Below are positions 26,703-34,145 of a stretch of 64,000 nucleotides of DNA, in pieces. The stretch comes from Treponema sp. (GTDB lineage: Bacteria; Spirochaetota; Spirochaetia; Treponematales; Treponemataceae). Each line of letters opens with the position of its first letter. Positions within the stretch are counted from its first letter, which is position 1. The DNA lies in assembly GCA_016296655.1 (NCBI GenBank), contig JAEDIW010000003.1:22351-86350 (forward strand), in the 5' to 3' direction. The notes under the pieces are model-generated. The model was not told the origin of the DNA, did not search any database, and saw only the letters and a program-made list of their open reading frames with translations. The position numbers were made by a program, and so were the translations under genes.

Positions 26703-27314
26703 TTATCTTTTCTCCAAAAATCTGTCCAATAGTTTATAAATTCCAAAGCCGGCAAAAGTTGCAAGAAGCCTGTCCAAAAATGAAATTGGAATTTGAGCCA
26801 GAATACACGAAGGTAAAAGATCGAACCTCTGGTGCAAAAAGCTTTCGGTAAATTTTTTGATGGGATTCATCATGTCGGAAATTTCGTAATGTTTATAATG
26901 GAAGAAATCAATTATTCCGCCGGCAATAATCGTACAGAACGAAGAAAGCAGGGCAATCAAAACAAGATACAAAATAGTTACCGTTATGCTGATTTTAAAT
27001 TCACTTTTTTGTCGGGCAATAAGCCAGGTTGAAAGCACAATAAGCACTCCACAAATTGAAAAAGAGAGCATAAAAGGATCAAAAAATCCTTCCTGAAAAA
27101 ACCATAAAAGTGTATTGATGATGTTGTATCCAAGTGAAACGCAAAGCCCCGGAACAAGACCAAGATAAAACACAACTGCCACAGTCCAGATTGTATCAAA
27201 GAAAAGCGGAATATTAAGTGTAAGGTAAAAAATATAAACCGTAAGAAAATTAAGAATTTCGGCGAGTATGCAGAGGATTATCGTTTTTGGAATTTTTCGC
27301 ATTTCTTGAAACAT
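26703..27314 (-). CDS. ECF-S-like integral membrane protein, probable sensor partner
   Basis: The protein of about 203 residues has five or six membrane segments (IILCILAEILNFLTVYIFYL, WTVAVVFYLGLVPGLCVSLG, ISITVTILYLVLIALLSS). The FDTIWTVAVVFYLGLVPGL pattern resembles substrate-binding S components of ECF transporters and the membrane sensors related to them. It is the first gene of an operon with the histidine kinase (stop and start adjoin) and regulator, so it may detect a small molecule for them (inference). The start is ambiguous: ATGs at 27314 and 27302 or an upstream GTG at 27344; none has a good ribosome binding site. TATAAT lies six bases before the 27314 ATG. Confidence 0.65.
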   Translation of the reverse strand: MFQEMRKIPKTIILCILAEILNFLTVYIFYLTLNIPLFFDTIWTVAVVFYLGLVPGLCVSLGYNIINTLLWFFQEGFFDPFMLSFSICGVLIVLSTWLIARQKSEFKISITVTILYLVLIALLSSFCTIIAGGIIDFFHYKHYEISDMMNPIKKFTESFLHQRFDLLPSCILAQIPISFLDRLLATFAGFGIYKLLDRFLEKR

Positions 27315-27344
27315 AAGGTGATTATAAATACTTTTTTTTACCAC

Positions 27345-27672
27345 TTTGTAAAGTTTTTTGTAAATTCAGAAAGGCGCGATAAACTTTTTAATACGGGGTA
27401 CATCCTCTGTCACCTTATAACTACTGTCCGAATTTCACTATAAATTACATTAAATTACATTGATTTTTTTATCAAGTGTAAAAATTTAAATGCATCATTC
27501 TTTTAACCTGTTGCAAGAAGAGATTTTTACAGGCAGCTGAATTTCTTTTATTAGCTTTGTTGTTTTTGTCCAAGTTGCACTTAAGCAGTACACAAGCGAG
27601 AGTTTCACTTTTTCCATACTCAAGTAGTATAGTTGCGAAAATTCAATTTGTATTGTGAAAAGATGTAAAAAT
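27345..27672. other. Non-coding stretch between the two-component operon and the ATPase pair
   Basis: No gene is visible. It should hold the promoter of the minus-strand two-component operon. The region continues with the palindromic repeats before the ATPase gene. Confidence 0.4.
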
Positions 27673-27695
27673 AGTTATGAAAAATTCATAAGTTT
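27673..27695. repeat. 23-base repeat upstream of a DUF4143 ATPase, copy 2
   Basis: Identical to 24258-24280, with the core palindrome TTATGAA-AAA-TTCATAA. It lies about 190 bases before the ATPase start at 27884. Confidence 0.7.
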
Positions 27696-27790
27696 ATATT
27701 GCCTGAACTTCAAGTTTACTAGTGGCAAGGCGGACGGCGTTGTCTGATTTGAATTTTTTGTCAGGTTTTGATTTTCAATTCTTACGGATT

Positions 27791-27841
27791 TCAACTACAG
27801 AATAGTTGATTTTAGCCGTTTTTCAACTATTTAATAGTTGA
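27791..27841. promoter_or_regulatory. Tandem palindromes upstream of the DUF4143 ATPase pair
   Basis: Two 19-base palindromes, TCAACTA-N5-TAGTTGA, are centred at 27800 and 27832. They lie 43-93 bases before the ATG and look like operator sites for a dimeric repressor. A TCAACTA half-site also occurs at 24302 before the broken relative. Confidence 0.6.
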
Positions 27842-27883
27842 TTTTTAATATGATTCTACTATAATATTTTTTAAGAGGTTCGT

Positions 27884-29041
27884 ATGGAATACAAAGTAAA
27901 AAGAATTCTTGATGTTTCTGTTTTAATTCAAAAAAAATCAGTTTTTTTGTTCGGGCCAAGACAAACTGGAAAATCCACTCTTGTTGACCAGCTTCCTGCC
28001 GACACTTTTGCTCTAAAATGGAATCTGCTAAAAGGAAAACTCAGACTTCAAATACAGAATAATCCCAGTTATTTGACTGAGCAGGCAGAACTTCTTAATT
28101 TACATGACTGTGCTATTTTTATTGACGAAATTCAATTATGTCCGGAGCTTTTAAACGAATGCCACCTTCTGATTGAAGAGCGAAACATTCGATTTTTGTT
28201 TACAGGCTCTTCTGCACGAAAACTCCGTTCCTATGGAACAAATCTTCTTGGCGGAAGAGCCTGGGAGCGGCATCTGCATCCCTTTACATTTGCTGAAGTT
28301 GGAAACGATGAAAATTACAATCTGCCCTTTATTTTTGAGCATGGGCTTTTACCTTCCATGTTCTATTCATCAGACATCGAAGAAGATTTGTCATCATATA
28401 TCGGAACTTATCTAACAGAAGAAATTGCCGCAGAAGGAACAGCCCGCAATTTGGGAGCGTTCGCACGATTTTTAAAAACTGCGGCGCTTACAAACGGACA
28501 GCTTTTAAACTTTACAAACATTGCAAGTGACTCGCAAGTTCCTGTTCAAACTGTAAAACAGTGGTACACCGTTTTGGAAGACACACTACTGGGCTTTATG
28601 GTAGAACCGTACAGAGCCTGCAAAAAAAGAAAAAGCGTGAGCGTTTCAAAATTTTACCTTTTCGATATTGCTGTTGCAAGAACTCTTCAAAACATTCCAG
28701 TTCCAACAGAAGGCAATGAAGAATTCGGAAGATTTTTTGAACAGCTTGTCTGTATGGAACTAAAGGCCTGGATTTCCTATAAAAGCCCTCGTTCCCAACT
28801 TACTTTTTGGCGAACAATCAACGGAAATGAAGTTGATTTTTGCCTTGACGACAACCTCGCCATAGAAGTAAAGTCAACGAGCACTGTAACGGACAGACAC
28901 TTAAAGGGATTAAAAGTTCTGCGTGAAGAAGGCATATTTAAACGATACATTGTGGTCTGTCGGGAAGAATATCCGCGTATGGTTGACGGAATAGAGATTC
29001 TTCCGTGGAAATACTTTTTTGAATCTTTGTGGAAACTGTAA
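27884..29041 (+). CDS. DUF4143-type AAA ATPase with PD-(D/E)XK-like C-terminus (first of pair)
   Basis: The 385-residue protein has Walker A GPRQTGKSTL, Walker B CAIFIDEIQL, sensor 1 FLFTGSSARKL and the DUF4143 middle part (SYIGTYLTEEIAAEG; then a winged-helix-like QLLNFTNIASDSQVPVQTVK). The C-terminal restriction-endonuclease-like core has LTFWRTINGNEVDFCLDD and LAIEVKSTS, giving the E, D and ExK residues. The family is widespread and multi-copy; its function is unproven, although defence or DNA-processing roles have been suggested. The ATG is preceded by AAGAGG. It overlaps the next ATPase gene by 13 bases, which implies co-translation. Confidence 0.85.
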   Translation: MEYKVKRILDVSVLIQKKSVFLFGPRQTGKSTLVDQLPADTFALKWNLLKGKLRLQIQNNPSYLTEQAELLNLHDCAIFIDEIQLCPELLNECHLLIEERNIRFLFTGSSARKLRSYGTNLLGGRAWERHLHPFTFAEVGNDENYNLPFIFEHGLLPSMFYSSDIEEDLSSYIGTYLTEEIAAEGTARNLGAFARFLKTAALTNGQLLNFTNIASDSQVPVQTVKQWYTVLEDTLLGFMVEPYRACKKRKSVSVSKFYLFDIAVARTLQNIPVPTEGNEEFGRFFEQLVCMELKAWISYKSPRSQLTFWRTINGNEVDFCLDDNLAIEVKSTSTVTDRHLKGLKVLREEGIFKRYIVVCREEYPRMVDGIEILPWKYFFESLWKL

Positions 29042-30144
29042 TACATAACTTTCATGGATTATATTCCAAAAAAGTTGTCATTCTGCTTGGCGCGCGACAG
29101 GTTGGAAAGACAACGCTTTTTAAATCATTGTTTAATTCAGATTCAATCCTGTGGCTTAATGGCGATGAATTTGACGTTCAGAATTTATTTGCAACATTGT
29201 CAGCGCAACGGTTCAAGGCATATCTGGGGGCAAAAAAAGTTGTAGTCATAGACGAAGCCCAGCGGATTTCAAATATAGGGCTTCGGTTGAAAGTCCTTGC
29301 AGACTCATTGCCAGACATTCAGATTTTTGCAACAGGAAGCTCGTCTTTCGACCTGGCAAACAATGTAAATGAGCCTCTTACTGGCCGCAAGCGGGAGCTG
29401 CGCCTCTTTCCCTTGTCTTTTAAGGAACTGGTCAACCACAGCGATTTGCTTACAGAAAAAAGAATGATTCCCCATCGTCTGGTTTTTGGCTCATACCCAG
29501 AAGTCGTAACATCACAGGGAAGTGAAATCGAAGTCCTTAAAGAACTTTCACAAAGCTATCTTTATAAGGATATTCTGACTTTTGAAAAAATCCGTCACTC
29601 AGATAAGCTTGTAAAACTCCTTCAGGCTCTTGCCTGGCAGATTGGCTCACAAGTTTCTTATAATGAGCTGGCGCAAACCTGCTCGATGGATGTAAAGACT
29701 GTCGAGCATTACATCACTGTTCTGGAACAGGCTTTCATCGTTTTCATGCTAGGCACTTTCAGTAGGAATCTGAGAAACGAATTAAAAAACAGCCGTAAAG
29801 TTTACTTTTATGACAACGGAATCCGCAATGCAATAATCGCAAACTTTTCACCAATAGAAAACAGAAATGATGCTGGAGCTCTTTGGGAAAACTATGTAAT
29901 TTCCGAGCGTGTAAAAAAAATCTCCTATGACGGAAACTTTACAAATTTCTGGTTCTGGCGAACAAAGGCGCGGCAGGAAGTTGACTACCTTGAAGAAAGT
30001 AACGGAAATCTTTGCGCATACGAATTCAAGTGGTCAGACGCAAGCGCAAAAAAAGCCCGCTGCCCACTTACATTTTCAAGGGCTTATCCAGAAGCAAAAT
30101 TTTCTGTAATAAGCGCTCAGAATGTAGAAGAATTTTTACTGTAG
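29029..30144 (+). CDS. DUF4143-type AAA ATPase with PD-(D/E)XK-like C-terminus (second of pair)
   Basis: The 371-residue protein has Walker A LGARQVGKTTL, Walker B VVVIDEAQR, sensor 1 IFATGSSSFDLAN, the DUF4143 block SYLYKDILTFEKIRHS and LAWQIGSQVSYNELAQTCSM. The nuclease-like core at the C-terminus has FWFWRTKARQEVDYLEE and CAYEFKWS. It starts with GTG inside the end of the previous gene; a TGA lies in frame three codons upstream, so no longer start exists. It shares the family but little identity with its neighbour. A two-protein complex is possible given the overlap (inference). Confidence 0.82.
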   Translation: METVIHNFHGLYSKKVVILLGARQVGKTTLFKSLFNSDSILWLNGDEFDVQNLFATLSAQRFKAYLGAKKVVVIDEAQRISNIGLRLKVLADSLPDIQIFATGSSSFDLANNVNEPLTGRKRELRLFPLSFKELVNHSDLLTEKRMIPHRLVFGSYPEVVTSQGSEIEVLKELSQSYLYKDILTFEKIRHSDKLVKLLQALAWQIGSQVSYNELAQTCSMDVKTVEHYITVLEQAFIVFMLGTFSRNLRNELKNSRKVYFYDNGIRNAIIANFSPIENRNDAGALWENYVISERVKKISYDGNFTNFWFWRTKARQEVDYLEESNGNLCAYEFKWSDASAKKARCPLTFSRAYPEAKFSVISAQNVEEFLL

Positions 30145-30157
30145 GCAAATGCAGGCT

Positions 30158-30640
30158 TTCATTCCCCGTATTTTTCGCTCAAGGATTTTCTTAAAAATAT
30201 TCTGTTCCTGTTTGGTAAGTCCGTCGAACATTATCTTGTAGGTAAAAAGTGGTGCAACAAGATTCTGCTGAACAAAGGTTCTCCTGCAAGAATACTTTTA
30301 ACTGCCGTAATAAGAATGAGCTCTGGAGCAGATTTTTCTACAGAACCGTGGCGCCGGCTTCCAGAATCAGAGAAAGAATTCCAGGCTTTGCGTACTTTGT
30401 ACTCAATAAGCTGTACAAGTCCTATATTTGTAACCGTGTGATCTATTTAGACAAGACATTATCTATATCCCCTGTGCGTTTGTATGTTGTATTTTTCAAC
30501 CTGATGTTTTTTATCTGAGTTCCAAAATTTTTTTCGGAAGTTATAAAAAGTCCGGCTCCGATTAAGTCTGCACGGTTTTTCATTCTCCTTAGGCCAAAGT
30601 GTTTTTTTTTGCTGGCACTGATGCAAAAAGCTTTCTGTAA
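30158..30640 (-). pseudogene. Decayed second copy of the kinase/regulator pair
   Basis: The DNA is closely similar to parts of 25250-26040 in the same orientation. One matching block begins TTTTTCGCTCAAGGATTTTC. Others cover the receiver C-terminus, the regulator start and the kinase C-terminus (FGLRRMKNRADLIGAGLFI). There are internal deletions and frameshifts. A short block near 30620 (TGCAAAAAGCTTTC) matches the membrane-protein gene at about 26830. The copy ends in unrecognised sequence. The ATPase pair lies between the intact and decayed copies, so a segmental duplication followed by decay is likely. Confidence 0.85.
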
Positions 30641-30808
30641 CCTTTTCAGAAGATACATTTTCTGTATTTTTCGAGTTTCTGCGCCTTCTGCCAATTTGTT
30701 CTTGAAATATTGAATCTGTTTTGGAAGTTCAGGGAATTAATCAGTGTTTTTCTAAGATTTTTTCTACGTTAGCCACTTAGTGGGCTGCCAAATGTAAGAT
30801 GCTTTTAA

Positions 30809-31120
30809 TTATTTCCTATAATTGTCAAAAACTAAACAAATTTGAGATTTTAAATCTTGTATTATTTTATTGGAAAGTTGGGTATCAAATCTTTTTTTAT
30901 CATCGCTGACATTTTCTAAAAATAACTCATAAGGAAGTATTTCTAATTCATCGGCAATCTTTTGTAAAACTTCTGGGGAGGGAAAATTTTTTCCATTTTC
31001 TACTGCATTTAAATAGTTTGGACTTAAATCGATTCTTTCTGAAAAAGCCAGTTGTGTAAAATTTTTTTTCTTCCTATAAAAACGCAAATTCTTAATAAAT
31101 AGTTCTTGAATGTGAGTCAT
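30809..31120 (-). CDS. XRE-family transcriptional regulator
   Basis: The 103-residue protein has a helix-turn-helix of the XRE/Cro type in the first 70 residues: IKNLRFYRKKKNFTQLAFSE, LSPNYLNAVENGKNFPSP and LQKIADELEILPYELF. The short tail is helical and unrecognised. Such small regulators commonly come from mobile elements. It is divergent from the membrane-anchored gene at 31251 across a 130-base AT-rich gap and may regulate it. No other phage gene is visible nearby. Confidence 0.88.
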   Translation of the reverse strand: MTHIQELFIKNLRFYRKKKNFTQLAFSERIDLSPNYLNAVENGKNFPSPEVLQKIADELEILPYELFLENVSDDKKRFDTQLSNKIIQDLKSQICLVFDNYRK

Positions 31121-31187
31121 GCAAGTATTTTGCTTTATTTATCTATTTGCGTATTCAATGTATTAAAGTTATATAATTATAAAACAG

Positions 31188-31216
31188 TTGTTTTTACTAC
31201 TCTTTTATGTTAATAT
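31188..31216 (+). promoter_or_regulatory. Promoter of the membrane-anchored gene
   Basis: TTGTTT, a 17-base spacer and TAATAT, placed 35 bases before the ATG at 31251. Confidence 0.55.
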
Positions 31217-31250
31217 AACTGTAATTCAGTAATTATTGCAGGAGATAAAA

Positions 31251-32045
31251 ATGAAAATTTTGAAAATCGCAAAAAGAATCTTATTGGTTATTCTTGGTAT
31301 TTTTGTTTTTTTTATTATTATGGCAATTGTGTTAAGTGAATCAGATGATTCCTCTAATATAAAAAATGCAAAAGAAGAAATTGAAATCACTAGTGAGCAG
31401 AATAACATCAGTGAAGAAGAAAGAGAATTAAAGAATACTGAACAAAATTTAATATCAATATTGAAAGAAAAAAATGCTGAGATTAAGAATACAACTTCTT
31501 ACATTAAAGATAATGGAATACCGTATAATTTTATCTCTTTCAAATGCAAAAATGATTATGAAGTAATTGAAAAAATTATAGACGAAGTAAAAAAATTAAA
31601 TAAAAAGCAAATTATATCCCTTAGTATAAGTGACAATACAAATGATGTATATTTATTGTCTGTAACTTTTTCAGAAGATGGTAGCATTGAACTTTCAGAA
31701 AGTGAACAATATAACAGCCGTAGAAAAGTATGGATTAATTCTCAATTCAGCGGTTGGGATGGTTCTCATATTGAATTAACAAAACTAATCAAGAAGAATT
31801 TAAATGATGGGGAATCGTATAAGCATATAAAAACAACCTATATTAAAGTTAAAGTTGATGAACAAAAAGATAAACTAAACTCAATTCTAAAAGAGTTCGG
31901 AAAAACCATAAGGGTTGAAAAAAATGATTTATGGGTTCAAACAGATTTTTCAGCAAAAAATGGTTTCAATGCTACTGTAAAATGCACGGCCATTGGTATA
32001 GTCAATTATAACTCCAACACTGTAACTTTAATATCAATTGAATAA
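31251..32045 (+). CDS. Membrane-anchored protein with conserved WDGSH-type domain
   Basis: The 264-residue protein has a single N-terminal membrane segment (ILLVILGIFVFFIIMAIVL), a charged linker (EEEREL) and an extracytoplasmic part. The C-terminal 90 residues (INSQFSGWDGSHIELTKLI, NLNDGESYKHIKTTYIKV, QTDFSAKNGFNATVK) resemble a small domain seen at the end of many membrane-anchored and zinc-ribbon proteins of unknown function. The ATG at 31251 has GCAGGAG upstream. The gene is markedly more AT-rich than its neighbours, consistent with recent transfer, and is divergent from an XRE regulator. Confidence 0.7.
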   Translation: MKILKIAKRILLVILGIFVFFIIMAIVLSESDDSSNIKNAKEEIEITSEQNNISEEERELKNTEQNLISILKEKNAEIKNTTSYIKDNGIPYNFISFKCKNDYEVIEKIIDEVKKLNKKQIISLSISDNTNDVYLLSVTFSEDGSIELSESEQYNSRRKVWINSQFSGWDGSHIELTKLIKKNLNDGESYKHIKTTYIKVKVDEQKDKLNSILKEFGKTIRVEKNDLWVQTDFSAKNGFNATVKCTAIGIVNYNSNTVTLISIE

Positions 32046-32325
32046 TAAAAATCTAAAGAATATTCTCATTCAAGTGAGAATATAAACCCTCTATACTTTT
32101 CAAAAACCGGTGCAATGGATAATCCGTTGTGCTGTTTTTTTATTCAGGGGTTATACAACCCCTGAAAACGAGCGAGTCAAGGCCTTGAGCGAAGCGTGCC
32201 TTGACCGGTCGTATTTAAATCCTACGCATCCTCATTCGAGTGGTTAAATTTGCCAATCACTAACAGTTGATAAATAGAAAAAAGATAAGCTTAATTCAAT
32301 GCACTTGAGTTATTAAGATACTTTT
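32046..32325. other. Intergenic stretch with two hairpins
   Basis: CAGGGG/CCCCTG form a hairpin at about 32145-32164, and GTCAAGGC/GCCTTGAC form another at about 32176-32205. Neither is followed by a T-run. The sequence GTGCCTTGACC of the second also occurs at 643-653. No gene is supported. Confidence 0.45.
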
Positions 32326-32793
32326 CTAAAAATCTTCCAGACCGGCACGCTGTCTCAGGTTTGCATACATAAAGCCTTCATCCTCAATTTTTTCAAAAAA
32401 AGTTTCAGTCTGGCATAAAAGGCGTGGAACTGTCCTTCCAAAAGAAACCTGCATCTGTTTTTCAGGATATTTTCTGTTAAGGCAGTCTGCAAAATCCACC
32501 GCAAGTTCACTCATAAGATCTGCGTGAATGTATTTTGCACCCAGACGGAACATGAGCAGGACAGCAGCCTTTCCTGCAGACGTGTCATGAACGCAAAGAT
32601 TTTCAGGTTTGCCATGTTTTGCTTCATAATCTGCAAGAAATTTTTCCGCCTCAAAAAGCGGCATGAGCCATTTTCCATATACCGAAAAAATCAGTTCATT
32701 CCCGTTGAAAAGGCAGAGCGATGTCCGCTCCGGCAAAGTTTTTTTGTACGCTGTCAGTTCAAGACTTCCGCTGAAAGTATTCATATTTTGCAC
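32326..32793 (-). CDS. DUF1893-family protein
   Basis: The 155-residue protein matches the DUF1893 pattern: an LCLFNGNELIFSVYGKWLMPLFE start, then SAGKAAVLLMFRLGAKYIHADLMSE, given here in part, that is the conserved GKAA motif and the acidic SE that follows. The fold is related to cytidine-deaminase-like enzymes in this family, but no reaction is known. It is the last gene of the minus-strand arginine block, separated from the alcohol dehydrogenase by repeat R1. A shorter start at the second Met (32784) is possible. Confidence 0.7.
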   Translation of the reverse strand: MQNMNTFSGSLELTAYKKTLPERTSLCLFNGNELIFSVYGKWLMPLFEAEKFLADYEAKHGKPENLCVHDTSAGKAAVLLMFRLGAKYIHADLMSELAVDFADCLNRKYPEKQMQVSFGRTVPRLLCQTETFFEKIEDEGFMYANLRQRAGLEDF

Positions 32794-32845
32794 GCCATGA
32801 ATTTATTCCAACAGTTAAAGCCTGTCAACACAGTTTTTCTTTTGA

Positions 32846-33000
32846 TTTTCCCCTTTCAGGGCACTTCCCTTCGGGACCGCGTGCTTCGTGGTTCCGCGTC
32901 TAACGCGCTCCATTGCCTTGCGGCAACCGCTTTGCGGCCACTACGCCCGCTAGTGCATTGCCAGCTCCACCACATCCTGCAAAAAAAATATTCTAAGCAA
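32846..33000. repeat. GC-rich mini-hairpin repeat R1, copy A
   Basis: The 155-base unit is nearly identical to 41091-41244, with about four substitutions and one indel. It contains small hairpins in a row: CCCTTCGGG, TTGCCTTGCGGCAA, CCGCTTTGCGG and CACTACGCCCGCTAGTG. Its right end (TTCTAAGCAA) contains the stop codon of the alcohol dehydrogenase gene. Confidence 0.88.
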
Positions 33001-34132
33001 AACTCTTCCATAAATTGAAAAGTTCATCTTTTCCTGGAACAACTGCAGTATTTGCAAGGCTTCCGCTTTGAATCAGGGAAAGAGTTGCATATTTTTTGCA
33101 TTCTTCTTCCGTAAGGACAGGAGACTTTCCCAAAAGTTCTTCAAGTTCATGCTTAAACTCAAGAATCCCTCCAGAACCTGCATCTGCAAATCCCAATGCT
33201 TCAAGTGCCAGATCCAGCTTTTTGCCGAGTTTTTCCTTTGTAAATTCAAGAAGAACAGGAGTTAGAAAACCATTTGCCTTGCCGTGAGGAATCTGCTTGA
33301 AATAGGTAAAGCAGTAACCCATTCCATGAACGGCAGTAACTCCTGTATGGGAAATTACAAGACCTCCTGTCAGAGAAACATACATGAGTTTTTCGCGGAT
33401 TTCGTCAGACAGTTTTTTATTTTCCTTTACAAAATCCTTTAATGCAGGAATGCATCTGCCAAATTCTTTTAATGCAGAAAGTGCAAGTGAGTCAGTAAAA
33501 ATCTGGCTTCTGTTGCAGACAAATCCTTCAAGACAGTGCGTACAGGCATCAACTGCTGTGTTTATGGTTGTCTGAACAGGTAAAACTTTCGTATATTTTG
33601 CATCAACCATGGCGATTGCAGGAAAAGTAAATTTATTGCCAAAACTTACCTTTGTTCCTAAATCGTGGCGGAGCAGGACACTGTATTGGGTTGCTTCACT
33701 GCCAGTTCCTGCTGTCGTAGGAATTGCAACTACTGGCAGTGCGGCCTTTACAGGAGTTGCAAAAAGTTCAGTAGCTTTCTGCGGATTTCCGTCTGCCTGT
33801 GCACATAGGACAGCAATTGCCTTTGAACTGTCCAAAGGCGACCCTCCGCCTATGCCTATAATCATCTGAGCTCCAAAATCCTTTGCAATGGCAGATGCCC
33901 TGTCTATTGTTTCAACGGATGGGTTGTTTTCAATCTGATTAAAAAGCTTACATTTTATTCCTGCATTTTCAAGTGCCTCTGTTACATCGTCCAAAGCTCC
34001 GCTCGCTTGAGCAGAATGGCATCCTGTTACGATAAAGGCTTTTTTACCGAATTCTGTAAGCTGCTCAATATGTTTTTTTACTGCATCCTGTTCAAAATAA
34101 ACCTGAACAGGCATTCTAAATGAAAAATTCAT
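32993..34132 (-). CDS. Iron-containing alcohol dehydrogenase
   Basis: The 379-residue group III dehydrogenase interconverts aldehydes and alcohols with NAD(P)H. It has the dinucleotide motif IGIGGGSPLDSSKAIAV, the substrate loop PTTAGTGSEATQYSVL, and the iron ligands in DACTHCLEGF and VHGMGYCFTYFKQIPHGKAN. The ATG at 34132 has AAGGGT upstream. Lying directly behind the class III aminotransferase gene, it could dispose of the aldehyde formed there (inference). The last codon and stop come from the R1 repeat, so the natural C-terminus may have been altered slightly. Confidence 0.92.
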   Translation of the reverse strand: MNFSFRMPVQVYFEQDAVKKHIEQLTEFGKKAFIVTGCHSAQASGALDDVTEALENAGIKCKLFNQIENNPSVETIDRASAIAKDFGAQMIIGIGGGSPLDSSKAIAVLCAQADGNPQKATELFATPVKAALPVVAIPTTAGTGSEATQYSVLLRHDLGTKVSFGNKFTFPAIAMVDAKYTKVLPVQTTINTAVDACTHCLEGFVCNRSQIFTDSLALSALKEFGRCIPALKDFVKENKKLSDEIREKLMYVSLTGGLVISHTGVTAVHGMGYCFTYFKQIPHGKANGFLTPVLLEFTKEKLGKKLDLALEALGFADAGSGGILEFKHELEELLGKSPVLTEEECKKYATLSLIQSGSLANTAVVPGKDELFNLWKSFA

Positions 34133-34145
34133 TTTTTTACCCTTA

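Noticed and set aside
32145..32164. CAGGGG/CCCCTG hairpin as a terminator of the 31251 gene
   Set aside because: The T-run lies before, not after, the hairpin on the plus strand, and no T-run follows on the minus strand.
32847..33000. Open frames inside the R1 repeats that encode nearly identical peptides in both copies
   Set aside because: The similarity follows from the DNA repeat; there is no ribosome binding site and the peptides match no family.
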